This document shows, piece by piece, positions 1-8,779 of a DNA stretch of 33,001 nucleotides (positions are counted from its first letter, which is position 1; every line of letters begins with the position of its first letter). This DNA comes from Chara braunii (Eukaryota; Streptophyta; Charophyceae; Charales; Characeae): contig BFEA01000178.1 in the NCBI GenBank assembly GCA_003427395.1, forward strand, positions 1,519,773 through 1,552,773. Direction: 5' to 3'. Under the pieces are notes generated by a model. That model was not told where the DNA came from. It worked only from the letters and a program-made list of their open reading frames with translations, and searched no databases. Both the position numbers and the translations under genes were made by a program.

Positions 1-94
<94 letters not shown>

Positions 95-150
95 CTCTGT
101 CTCTCTCTCTGTCTCTCTTTCTCTCTCTCTCTCTTTTTCTCTCTCGCGCG
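1..150. repeat. (CT)n microsatellite at the window edge
   Basis: This is almost pure CT dinucleotide with a few T-runs and ends in a short CG run (about 146-156). The homologous place in the 3' LTR of element A (about 11340-11400) has unique sequence instead. The tract is therefore either an expansion that replaced LTR sequence or an assembly join next to a collapsed microsatellite. Confidence 0.95.
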
Positions 151-1728
151 CGCGCGTGCACGAGCGCAACTGGGACCCTGTGTGGATGTTAGGCGACAGA
201 CTACCTCCATCAGGGAAAGAGAAGGAGAAAGAGAGAGAGAGAGAGAAGTCGTGGGTGTGGGATGAGGTTCTTTCCTTTGTTTATCTATACAACTTTGGAT
301 CCTTATATGACCAATTTTATCGCGGTCTTTTCTTTTTCGGACTTCCCTTGTAAACGTCTCGGAGTTTCCTTGTCGTTTTTATTTTGCATGTATGCATGGA
401 ATGAATGTGAATTCCCTTTTATTAGAGATCTTTTCGGATTTCCAAATCTTGTTTTGATGCCTGTTTCGTCTCTGACTACTATCCATTCGTATAAGCTGCA
501 CGCTCGGATTTGATTGAAAACGCTCGTTATGGATGTTTGGGTTTAGTCGCTAACTTTCAAACACCAAGATTGTTGTGAGAAGTTGATGATCCTTTCCTCC
601 TTTTTGTCTTATGTATGGCATGTAATGACCGGATCTCACCTAACGTAGCATGAGTAGGATATTTACATGTATGTCGAACACGATCGGTACACTGAACCAA
701 TCCGTCGTTTCTCACGTGCGCGCTCGCGTACGACCGCGATCTCGAGAAAACTTACGACCTCGATCTCGAGAGAGTCGAGTCGCCACGTACACGCTCGTCT
801 GCGTGAGTCAGCCTTAAACTCCGCATGAGGATGTTGGGGACCGAGCTTCCTAAACGGATATGACTGCGGAATTTCCCTTTTGGATGTCCGATCGTGAGAG
901 TATGAGGGACCCGGAATATCGTGAATACTGGGACGATGAATAACTCAGACGACGGGGGAACTTAAGAAATCCGAAATTCCCATGTCTAACAGAGAACGAC
1001 TGATTGTGTGCAAGAGACTTTCACTGTGCCGTAACTAACGAGTCCAAAGGCCCCGACTACCCAGATACTTATAACACACAATATTTCATATCCCCTGGCT
1101 TCGTCGTTATTACCACCAGTTTCCCTCCCTTTCACCTCCTCCTTCCGTATCACCAGCTCACGGTGGTGCCGTGGAATTCCATAGCCCACTATTGGCCCCG
1201 CAGACCGTGCGAAAAGTATCGGCGGCACCAGGCATATCGAGACTCAGATTTTGCTCGGCGAGCCCAAACCGAAGGCGAGCGGCACCGACAACTGGTCGCA
1301 CCACGTGACCAGCCACGAAGGTGAAACCAGAGGAGATGGTGATTCCTATTTTCGTGCTTGAAGGCTTACGAAAATTGAGTTCGTTGGCAGGGGCAATGTT
1401 GCTGGGATTTTGTTCGAGAATGCAAGAGTGGTTAGATCTATCGGTGTTGTGATTGTGGGAAAGTACCCCAAGATCTTTAGTCTTAGATGCACTGCGCACG
1501 ACATCCGCCTTATGCTGCACGACATTTGCGGCTTCCCTTTTGTGTACAAACCACGAGAGATCTGCGCATACCCTCTTGCGCTTACACCCCCGAAACTTGC
1601 CACAGGAGATCTCAGTTCCGACCTGGGGCTCCNCCCCCCCCCCCCTTTCCTAAAATCCTTGGCACACCACTTTTCGCACTTCCGGGCCCCCATCCTACTC
1701 CGAGCAGGAAGTCGCGCTGAGCGTGAGG
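151..1728 (+). repeat. Element A 5' LTR, left part missing
   Basis: Bases ~165-780 match the 3' LTR of element A (11400-11623 joined to 12438-12838), and 180-1728 match the reverse complement of the element B/C LTRs. I place the right end just before the primer-binding site at 1729. A short GA-rich tract at 218-246 lies where the B LTR has a long (GA)n. Bases 250-850 hold no convincing gene: the short open frames there are not conserved in the other LTR copies. A leader ORF starts at 860. An N at 1633 sits in a poly-C run. Confidence 0.85.
860..1324 (+). pseudogene. Leader ORF upstream of gag, element A copy (unknown family)
   Basis: One frame from the ATG at 860 to the TGA at 1322 has 154 codons and two internal stops (TAA at 941, TGA at 1001). 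The amino-acid sequence is conserved with the open 166-residue copy of element B (32286-31786) and with the copy in fragment C. Shared blocks include REYW near residue 22, RRRGNLRN, GPDY, NTQY, FPPFHLLLPYHQLTVV and ARYWP or AHYWP. I do not recognise the family. It sits 3' of the LTR promoter and 5' of the PBS, so it would be the first ORF on the genomic RNA, ahead of gag. The conservation suggests a real protein; both stops look like later damage. Confidence 0.6.
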
Positions 1729-1740
1729 TTGGTATCGAAG
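1729..1740 (+). other. Primer-binding site (initiator Met-tRNA type), element A
   Basis: TTGGTATCGAAG is a decayed version of the plant initiator-Met PBS TGGTATCAGAGC. It aligns with the perfect copy in fragment C (13734-13721) and a near copy in element B (31576-31563). It marks the LTR/internal boundary and minus-strand priming. Confidence 0.75.
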
Positions 1741-1887
1741 TCAACACGTGGCAGGCTTTCAGATTAATACAAAGGGTAACCTACGCAGAGCGATCTGGTG
1801 AACAGAGGACGACCAAGGTAGCGGAACTCGCTACGACGCGATCCTGTGGTGACAAGGAGTATATCGACTGGACGACGAGCAACCCCT

Positions 1888-3474
1888 ATGAATGCTCATC
1901 CGACTGTGAACCAAGCCCAAAATTCGAATCCTGTGCCCAACCCGGCTCCATGGCCTCAAGCACCCATGGTTCCACCGAATTTGTATCTTTTTTATCCTGC
2001 ATATCACCTACTCGGAGCATGGTTAGCTACCTTACATGCACAACAATACAATGACGAAGCTCGGGTCAACACCACCGCCAGATTAGAAGGGGATGCACAC
2101 CACTGGTTCAACACTTACGTTTGGGTAGATCTCCCGATGTTCGAGCGGGACTTCCTAAATCGATTCGATTACATTCATCCAGAACAAGCACTCTTTATGA
2201 TCAAAGATCGAGTTCAGAAACCCCTTGAGTCTGTCACCGAATACCGCAACCGATTCTATAGGATGTTCGTCAAAACCCAGCGGGTGGAAGCAGTAGGAAG
2301 GGATCTATTTATTGATGGGCTTTGCAGCAGAACCATCCAGGCAAAATTGCGAAAGCAATTCTCCCCGATCAACCATACCCTACAACAGATTATGTCTGCG
2401 GCCGAGGAAATTGAGCAAAAATTCGCTGCCAGCTTCCTTGAAGAAAAATAATATCCTTAAGAGGGAGATTCCTCATTATTAGCTAGGGCGAGGACCGAGT
2501 TGGCCGCACTTCAGAAGAAGTTTGAAAACATGGGTTTCGTTTCCGGCCTTGTTACCTATCTTGAGCAAATCCCTACCAAAAAGTCCTCTCACGTCACAGT
2601 TATGGGAATGTTTGTGCCTGTCATGACGACTCCTTTGCCTCCCAAAAAAATTCCGAACAGGTCAAACGAATCAACTGCGGTACTTGAACTGACCCGTACG
2701 TTGATTAGTCTGATGGAAGAAAGCAAGAAGGAGCAATGGGAACACAACGCTAGGATAAAGTCGTTGATAAGAACGATGCCCCCTATCACTGTCAGGGCAA
2801 CACCCATAGCACAAGCAGCGGCCTCCGCTGCTCAGGTTATGGGCGGAGGGGCAGCCAACCTGAGTGTTTGTTATACGTGCCATCAGTCGGGCCACATAGC
2901 TCGAGACTGCCCCCACCGACCCGCACAAGCCCGAATCGGAGTATCTCCTGTGGCTGCTGCAGTTGTAGCAAACGGTCCAGGAAGGGTGAGAATGATGCTT
3001 GAGGAAATCGAAAATGGAGGAAGTACGATAGCCATTGCCAAGGAAGCGGCGAAACTTATTCCGCTTGATCAATACGTCGCTTTGGGATATCGGGGATTGG
3101 GGATAATTGGAACCATTCGACCAGTAGAAAAACGGAAGGAAGTAGCCGAATGGAGACCTTCCTCGGGGGAAATGGAAGCAGGGGGTCCTACCTTTGTCAC
3201 TGGGGAAATCGACGTCTTGGACATAGTTCGAGCCTTGGGCCACCGAATCTTGTTGCCCATAGGGCATTTGTTGTCCATATCCGATCAGGCTAACGAACGC
3301 ATGCTGCAGCATTGTAAGGCAAACAAGAAAATATTTGCTTTTGCTAAGCTAGCTACTCAGAAAGGAAAGTTCCCGACTCTCAGGGATAAACCCAACGCTC
3401 CTGATACAGCGGAACCAATACAGGTAAGAATAATCCAAAAAGGCGATCATTTTCTACAGATTAAAACCATTTAG
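1888..3474 (+). pseudogene. gag: Gag polyprotein with CCHC zinc knuckle (element A)
   Basis: Encodes the nucleocapsid/capsid precursor. I chose the ATG at 1888 (MNAH...) because the gag copies at 13566 and 31417 begin with the same MNA. A retrotransposon-gag domain (LYLF..A.HL..AWLATL, HHWF.TY.W.DLP.FERDFL, then the Y.R.RFYR region) fills the first ~190 codons. In-frame stops at 2449 and 2458 split it, and the same frame resumes (KFENMGFV). A zinc knuckle of form C-x2-C-x4-H-x4-C lies at 2869-2910. The frame ends with a TAG at 3472 but continues directly into protease, so gag and pro were probably one frame originally. Fragment C and element B have the same domains. Confidence 0.9.
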
Positions 3475-3867
3475 TGGAAATCAACAGAATGTGACATCGA
3501 AGTTTGGGGACTTCCGTATAACACCATCCTTGATTCAGGAGCGGTGGTCATGACTATCTCGCTGAGGGTAGTAGAACGAGCCGGGAGGAAGAAACATCTA
3601 ATTACGTTAGCGGAAGGTGACCACCTCGTTTCAGTCGATGAAGAAAAGATCAAAGTGGTGGGAAGGATGGCGAATGTCGCCTTTCGGTTAGAAAGGGTTC
3701 ACGCCCTGGGAGATGTAGCAGTGTTGGATGTGAACACCTACAATGTCCTCCTGGGATTGTCAGTCCTCACGACACTACGGGCTAACCTAGATTTTGAAAG
3801 ATCATCGGTCATTCTTCGAGACACGGGTGGGAAACCGTATGTTATCGCATTGAGATTAACTCTCTGA
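3475..3867 (+). pseudogene. pro: Retroviral-type aspartic protease (element A)
   Basis: The frame continues from gag after one amber stop. The active-site triad appears as LDSGA at about 3531-3545, followed by a flap-like region and the ALGDVAVLDVNTYNVLLGL stretch typical of clan AA proteases. The domain is about 120 residues. It ends with a TGA at 3865 at a place where the element B copies have CGA (Arg) and read on, so this stop looks like a CpG-to-TpG change. The role would be maturation of the Gag-Pol precursor. Confidence 0.88.
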
Positions 3868-4679
3868 ACCACGCTACCTCTAAGACCCTCGTCTGAGATC
3901 AGGGGATCTCTTCGAGTGATCACGTGGAAGGAGCCGAGCCCCGAGAAAGGCCCAAAAGGGGAGGAACCCAAGCTGCCTAACAACTCTTTTGGTAGCGAGG
4001 ATGACACAGATCCCGTAATCCAAGATAGGACGCACCGATCGATCTGCTACCCCATCTTACAAAAGACAGTGAAAACGTTCCTTACAGAAAAGAACATGCA
4101 ACGGACTCGAGCTTTAATCTCCGGGGAACCACTCGTACAAGTATCCTGGATGGTTGTTTCCTTGGAACCCCCTCGAACCCTATACGAAGCCACCGCCCCT
4201 CTTCTCTCAAGATATCGAGAAAAGAAGGCGTTTTGTGACATTACAGGGCTACCTCGCTCCTTGCTGACTCCGGGAAAGGCGGTGCGATTGCTACGACTAA
4301 AGGCCGAAAGCGAAGCTTCGGAACCCCCTGAACGCAATGATCCTACGGTTTACGAGCTCGGAATCAAAATCCTTGAAAGGCCGGTGCGTTGGCCGGATAT
4401 CAGCGATGGCGTGAGCCCAGAGGAACATGTGGCCATCCAGGAAGAAGACGCACAAATAGTCGCTACCGTATTTTCTTGGCGATCGGATAATTCCTTCATT
4501 TTCGCTTCCCCGACAGGAAACAGCAACAGAGTGAACACGAAACATGTAGCAGTTACCATACATGGGCAACTGTACGAGTTACACATACCGCAATATGTTT
4601 AAATGAGATTCATTGAGTGATTGCTGATATACTAACTGAATATCAATAAGCGATTAGTGTAACGGGCACGGACACCGGA
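3868..4679 (+). pseudogene. Protease-RT spacer of Pol, conserved, no recognised domain
   Basis: Same frame as gag-pro and open from 3916 to 4602 (228 codons). It carries blocks that recur in all three element B units: a K.F..EN..R..ALI.GEPL.Q.S stretch, PPRT.YEAA.PLLSRY, and a downstream EEHVAI.EE segment followed by VFSWRSDNSFI. About 250 residues separate the protease from the first RT motif. The second half is probably the amino-terminal lead-in of RT. I do not recognise the first half. A short gap with a frameshift at about 4600-4680 joins it to RT. Confidence 0.6.
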
Positions 4680-5389
4680 TTGTCGTTGGTCGTCCAACAT
4701 GAAATTCAGACTGGAACTCACCCGCCGATCCATTGCAAACCATACCGATATTCGCTCACGGAACAAAAGATTGCGTTAGAAAGGTTCCAAGAATTTGACG
4801 CTAATGGGTGGATCGAGCCGGCAACTGGACCTTGGTCATTTCCCCTGGTTTTAGTTCCGAAGAAAAACGGGTCGATTCGCATCTGCATCGACTATCTGAA
4901 ATTAAATGATATAACGATCAAGGATGTGTATCCCCTTCCCCGGATTGATGATCTGCTGGATGCGATTGACTGTGCTAATTACTTCAGTAAGTTTGATATT
5001 CGTCATGGATTTCACCATATTCTGGTTAAGGAGGAGGATCGGCCGAAGACGACCTTAGTGTTATTTGAGGGTACCTGTTAGTGACTCTGCTGTAGGATGG
5101 GAATGTGCAATGCCCCAACCACGTTTCAAAGACCAGACTGACGCTGGGTATGATTAACTTTTGCGTCATTGTGCATATGCACGATATCTTTTTTACTCGG
5201 AATTGTTACATAGACATGCTCAACACATTGAGTGGACACTCGGGGCGTTGAAGGATGCTGGTTTCAAGATCGCATTGGAAAAAAGTCAGTTTTTTGGAAA
5301 TCTCATTTTTGGGGTATGTGGTGACGCGATGAGGCTTACGACCGGATTCGAGAAAGGTCGCGGCGGTCCGAGAAGCCCCTACGCCTACA
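4680..5389 (+). pseudogene. pol: Reverse transcriptase domain (element A), broken
   Basis: The first open piece (4680-5081) has the Ty3/gypsy RT signatures in order: CKPYRYS, W.EPA.GPWSFP..LVPKK.GS.R.C.DY.KLND, YPLPRIDD, and the first catalytic Asp in SKFDIRHGFH. After two stops near 5081-5096 the fingers/palm continue as MGMCNAPTTFQ, but about 15 residues present in the B copies are missing at ~5130. The YxDD box reads HMHD at 5171-5188, so the first Asp of the pair is replaced by His. The thumb side (HAQHIEWTLGALKDAGFKIALEK) follows in another frame. Confidence 0.9.
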
Positions 5390-6079
5390 ACATTGACGCA
5401 GGTCTGGGACTTTCTGGGATTGGCTTCGTACTACCAACAATTTATCAAGGGTTTTGCTGCTATCGCACGACCTTTAACGAAACTCCTACGGAAGGACCAG
5501 CCACAAAATGGGGATGCAGAATGTCAGCATGCCTTTGTCACCTTGAAGGAAGTCTTGGCTACGGCGCCTATTTTGATCCTGCTCGACCCTGAAAAGTAGT
5601 TCATACTCATTACGGACTGGCAATCTGAAACAATCTTCGCTATTCTGGTTTAGAAGGGTAAAAACGGCCGCAAACACGTCATCGAGTATGCCTCGCGAGT
5701 GGTACTGGACGAGACAAGAAACGATTCGGCACCACAGGGAGAGTGCTACACGTTTGTCTGGGGAATCCAACACTTCCATCCGTATCTGTACGGACAAAAG
5801 TTTCTCCTCGTCACGGATCATGAGCCCTTGCTGGCCCTCAAGAAGCTTACCAACTACACGGGCATGATTGGACGTTGGGCTGTTGGACTGCAAGAGTATG
5901 ATTTTGACATCGTTCACCGAAAGACAAAAAAACACGGCAACGCTGACGGGCTGACACGATTGCATCGGCCCAACAAGGTGGCTAAGGGCGATGAGATTAC
6001 ACCGTGGAAGGAACCAGAACCAAACAGAGAGCCCTCGTATGGACATGTGGCCATCCTTCCTCGACCCACTAAGAACTGA
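5390..6079 (+). pseudogene. pol: RT connection and RNase H domain (element A)
   Basis: The frame starts with the FLGLASYYQQFIKGFA connection motif. RNase H residues are visible in order: Asp in ILITDWQ, Glu in GECY, Asp in LLVTDHEPL and Asp in GNADGLTR. Stops occur at about 5597 and 5651. The frame continues without a shift into the PHD finger and the integrase region, which shows that these were one polyprotein. The domain degrades RNA in the RNA:DNA hybrid during reverse transcription. Confidence 0.9.
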
Positions 6080-6337
6080 TTGGCAGTCTCAATGGCGACG
6101 GGGCACGAAGGTAATTCCGAAGACCCTCTTTCTACCCCTTTGTCTTCGTCTCTTCTCTCCCTGCCCGATAAATTTTGTTATTTTTGTGAAGCAATTTCGA
6201 GAGTTTATTCGGTTTCTATGTGTCCTAGTGGGAAAGGATATGTTGAATGGGTAGATTGTCAGCGCTGTGTCGCTCGAGCTCACGGCTCCTGCATCTAGTA
6301 CGGAAATAAGGTCAAACCTTGGTTATACCCCTTGTGT
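6080..6337 (+). pseudogene. PHD-type zinc finger inside Pol (element A)
   Basis: This is in the same frame as RNase H upstream and integrase downstream. The ligand pattern is C-x2-C-x23-C-x2-C-x4-H-x2-C-x9-W-x-(C)-x2-C, that is C4HC3 with the diagnostic Trp two residues before the seventh ligand. The first Cys is at 6176 and the last at 6335. The seventh ligand is Tyr (WLYPLC) and a TAG at 6296 interrupts the domain, both unlike element B. PHD fingers typically read histone H3 tails, so a role in targeting integration to chromatin is an inference. RING or other treble-clef fingers are less likely because of the W-x-C-x2-C end. Confidence 0.75.
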
Positions 6338-7302
6338 CGAACTGATAAAATTCCGATGGAGGATCGATTCCTTGAAGCCACGTCTGAAGGATTGGAAAAG
6401 ACCCAACGGTTTACAAGGGTTGAGGTCTGGACAGATGTCGCCCTGATAGCTACGGTAGTAGGGAACTCCCTCCGAGACTTCACCGAGGAGGACCGCAGGA
6501 GGGCCAATGAGAGGGCACGGGACTGTTGATGGAATGAAGGACGGTTAGAAAAGCGAAAAACGGAAAGTAGCAGGATCTGGATGTCCGTACCTCATCCGTT
6601 CATGAGGTACGACTGGGTTAAGTCGACCCACGAGGAGACTGCGGCCTACTTCATCGTCCGGATCACGGAGGCGGCGATCGATAAAAACGAATAGTATTGG
6701 TCCAATGTTCGCGGCAATGTTAAATTCATCGTTCAAAACTGCCTTGTCTGCGTTGCTAACAAGGCGTCGATTCAGCCGCCTAGATCGATAGTTCCTACCG
6801 TGGTTGAACCACCATTTCAAAGAGTCAGCATGGATACCACCGATTGTCCTGCCCCCTAGACCGAATAGCTGTGAGCCTGTGAGTATTGAATCCTTTTGGT
6901 TTTTGTAGACCATTTCTCGAAATGGATCGAGGCCTATCCATGTAAGACGCAATAGGCAGCTGAAATAGTGCAATACGTCAACCATTTTCTCGGGATGCAC
7001 CAGGATACCGAGGAGATCCTGACGGATAATGGGGCAAAATTTAGAGGAGAAGTCTTGAGGAACCTCGTCGTACATGGTGTCTCCATTCACAACACTGCTC
7101 CCCATATGTCGCAATCCAACGGACTTGTAGAGAACGTCAATCGAGTGATTAAGACCGCTCTGCAATGTAATATCGTGGCGAATAACACGAGGCCTTGGCC
7201 CGATATCGTAGACCGTATATTGGCTGTCCACCGGGGGACACCCCACGAGTCCACGGGTCTGACCCCATTCCAACTACGGACCAATAGACTACCTACCCTG
7301 TG
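6338..7302 (+). pseudogene. pol: Integrase: zinc-binding domain and catalytic core (element A)
   Basis: A conserved linker (DKIP, DFTEEDRRRANERARDC) follows the PHD finger. The H2C2 zinc domain is at about 6610-6760, with HEETAA-Y instead of the second His and a C-x2-C pair (NCLVC). The core has Asp in SMDTTD (~6832), Asp in ILTDNGAKF (~7020) and Glu in GLVENVNRVIKT (~7130), matching the D,D-35-E pattern. Stops and small indels lie between 6850 and 6970. The core ends in LRTNRLPT, where an insertion begins. It would join element DNA to host DNA. Confidence 0.88.
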
Positions 7303-7782
7303 CACAAGCGGTTATCGGGTAGCTGAAAATTTAGGAATGAAAATTTTGAAGTGAGAGTTTTGGGGAGTCTGAAAATCGTGAATGGTCCTGAAGTGGTGAA
7401 AGGTCCGAAGACCTTGAAAACCACCTGTTTAGGCAGGCTGCATCCTGAAGTGGTGAAGGGTGTCCTGAAGTGGTCAAGTGAGAGTTTAAGGCAGTCTGAA
7501 CATCTTTAATGGTTCTGAAGTGGTGAAAGGTCCGAAGACCATGAAAACCACCTTTCACTACATGAGGATACAGCCTGCTTGAACAGGTGGTTTTCAGGGT
7601 CTTCGGAGCTTTCACCACTTCAGGACCATTCCGGATTTTCAGTCCTGAATGGTCCTGAAGTGGTGAAAGGTCCGAAGACCCTGAAAACCACTTGTTTAGG
7701 CAGCCTGCATTCTGAAGTGGTGAAGGGTGTCCTGAAGCGGTGATGAAAAATACGACTGTTGTTAACCTTCTCTCACCCTGTG
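7303..7782. mobile_element. 480-bp repeat-rich insertion inside integrase, 8-bp flanking duplication
   Basis: The element B integrase is continuous across this place, while element A has 480 extra bases flanked by ACCCTGTG at 7295-7302 and 7775-7782. The insert holds three direct copies of a ~45-95-bp motif (about 7381-7473, 7508-7552 and 7648-7740, each with GAAGTGGTGAAAGGTCCGAA) and one inverted copy (about 7571-7630), so it can fold into hairpins. It has no coding potential and no obvious long terminal inverted repeats. An 8-bp duplication fits a non-autonomous hAT-like element, but that class is an inference. Confidence 0.6.
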
Positions 7783-8304
7783 TTGCCCTATCGAGCCTAA
7801 ATGATGAGACAACCCTTCCACGACGGACCACTAGGGCGACGATTAAAGATAAGGCCCAACACCATTTGGAATTGATGGAAAAGGTCCTCCTCCGACTGGC
7901 CCGAAAAAGAGAGCGGATGACGAAAATGGCCCACGGTAGACAGGTTCGGAGTTATGAGGCCCGAAATGGGAATGTCGGGCCTCGGCCCCAGTATAAATTA
8001 GGGGACATGGTGCAGGTGAGGAAAAGTGCTCGCCAAGGCAAGCTAGCGCCACGATTCTTCGGGCGATTTCTCGTGGTTGAGCTAGGTCCAAGCGGGGTGA
8101 ACACGGTACAACTTGCGTCGGAGGTGTAGGGAAGTTGATCGACTCGTCCGATCATTCGACACGTGTCCTGCCTTCGTCCTCTCCCCTCTTCCCCTTATGC
8201 TCCATCGTCCGCATCGTCCATCGGTCAAGACGAGGACAACGACTCTCTAGAATCCTCCTTCTCCTCTCAACCGTCGTCTTCGACATCGCCTCCATCGCCA
8301 AGAG
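7783..8304 (+). pseudogene. pol: Integrase C-terminal domain, end of Pol (element A)
   Basis: The frame resumes as LNDETTLPRR, then the helix HHLELMEKVLLRLARKRERM and the small beta-barrel region KLGDMVQVRKSARQGKLAPRFFGRFLVVEL, resembling the GPY/F-type module of Ty3/gypsy integrases. No chromodomain follows. The element B copy reads ~40 codons further with a Ser/Pro-rich tail. In A there are stops at about 8127 and 8136, and the tail continues in frame to roughly 8304, where ORF2 begins in another frame. Confidence 0.8.
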
Positions 8305-8779
8305 TTTTTCGACGGAGCAGGTAATCAACGAGTGTTTTATGACCCCGAGGGGGCGTATAGCGACAAACCAACAGGTGAAGCGACCGCGGTTGAGCCCATA
8401 TCTTCTTTGATTTGCATCCTTCTTCAGCACAAAGGCCATCCACGCAGCAACGGAGTTTTGTTTCGTACACACAGAGGCGACGCGGGTACTGGCCGAGATT
8501 TGGGCTTTCCAGCGCCTGTCATCGCCCGGTGTCGGCCACATGTCCGTCATTGTCACCTTCTCGAGTGACATTACGACGCTGCACCCGACGATCCATATGG
8601 ACATCTATCAGCAGCTGTGGGGTTGGGCCAAGGAGATCACGGCCACGTAGGTCGAGTTGCTGGCTTGGCGGGGGGAGAGGATCGTGGCCACGAACGACAT
8701 AGACCTCCGACTCTGCACCTCCAGCAGCGCGCCGAAGATCCTTCTCCTGGAGCTCCTCCCCTTCGAGCCGCCCCAATGA
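8300..8779 (+). pseudogene. ORF2, unknown protein after integrase (element A)
   Basis: About 160 codons in frame, with two internal stops (TGA at 8408, TAG at 8648), are conserved with element B (18478-17993). Shared blocks are SFS.EQV, FFST..HAAT, VLAE, GH.S.IV.FS.DITT, LA.RGE..V.TN.IDL, and the same end P-Q-stop. Element B begins with ATG (MSFSKEQV); A has AAG at the equivalent codon, 8300. The stop TGA (8777-8779) overlaps the ATG of ORF3 as ATGA in both copies. I do not recognise a family and see no membrane segment. It starts inside the Pol tail in a different frame. Confidence 0.55.

Noticed and set aside
156-513. Two short plus-strand ORFs in the 5' LTR
   Set aside because: Frames are not preserved in the matching 3' LTR or in the B LTRs, so they are untranslated LTR sequence.
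1158-1747. Minus-strand ORFs of 120-133 codons before gag of element A
   Set aside because: Antisense shadows of the leader ORF and PBS region; not conserved in the other copies as proteins.
7381-7740. Possible CRISPR-like array from spaced repeats
   Set aside because: Repeats are irregular in length and spacing, one is inverted, and the context is a eukaryotic retrotransposon.
7331-7831. 166-codon minus-strand ORF with repeated HPSPLQ and SSDLSPLQDHS segments, looking like a repeat protein
   Set aside because: The peptide repeats simply reflect the DNA repeats of the 480-bp insertion; there is no homologue in element B and no codon-level conservation.
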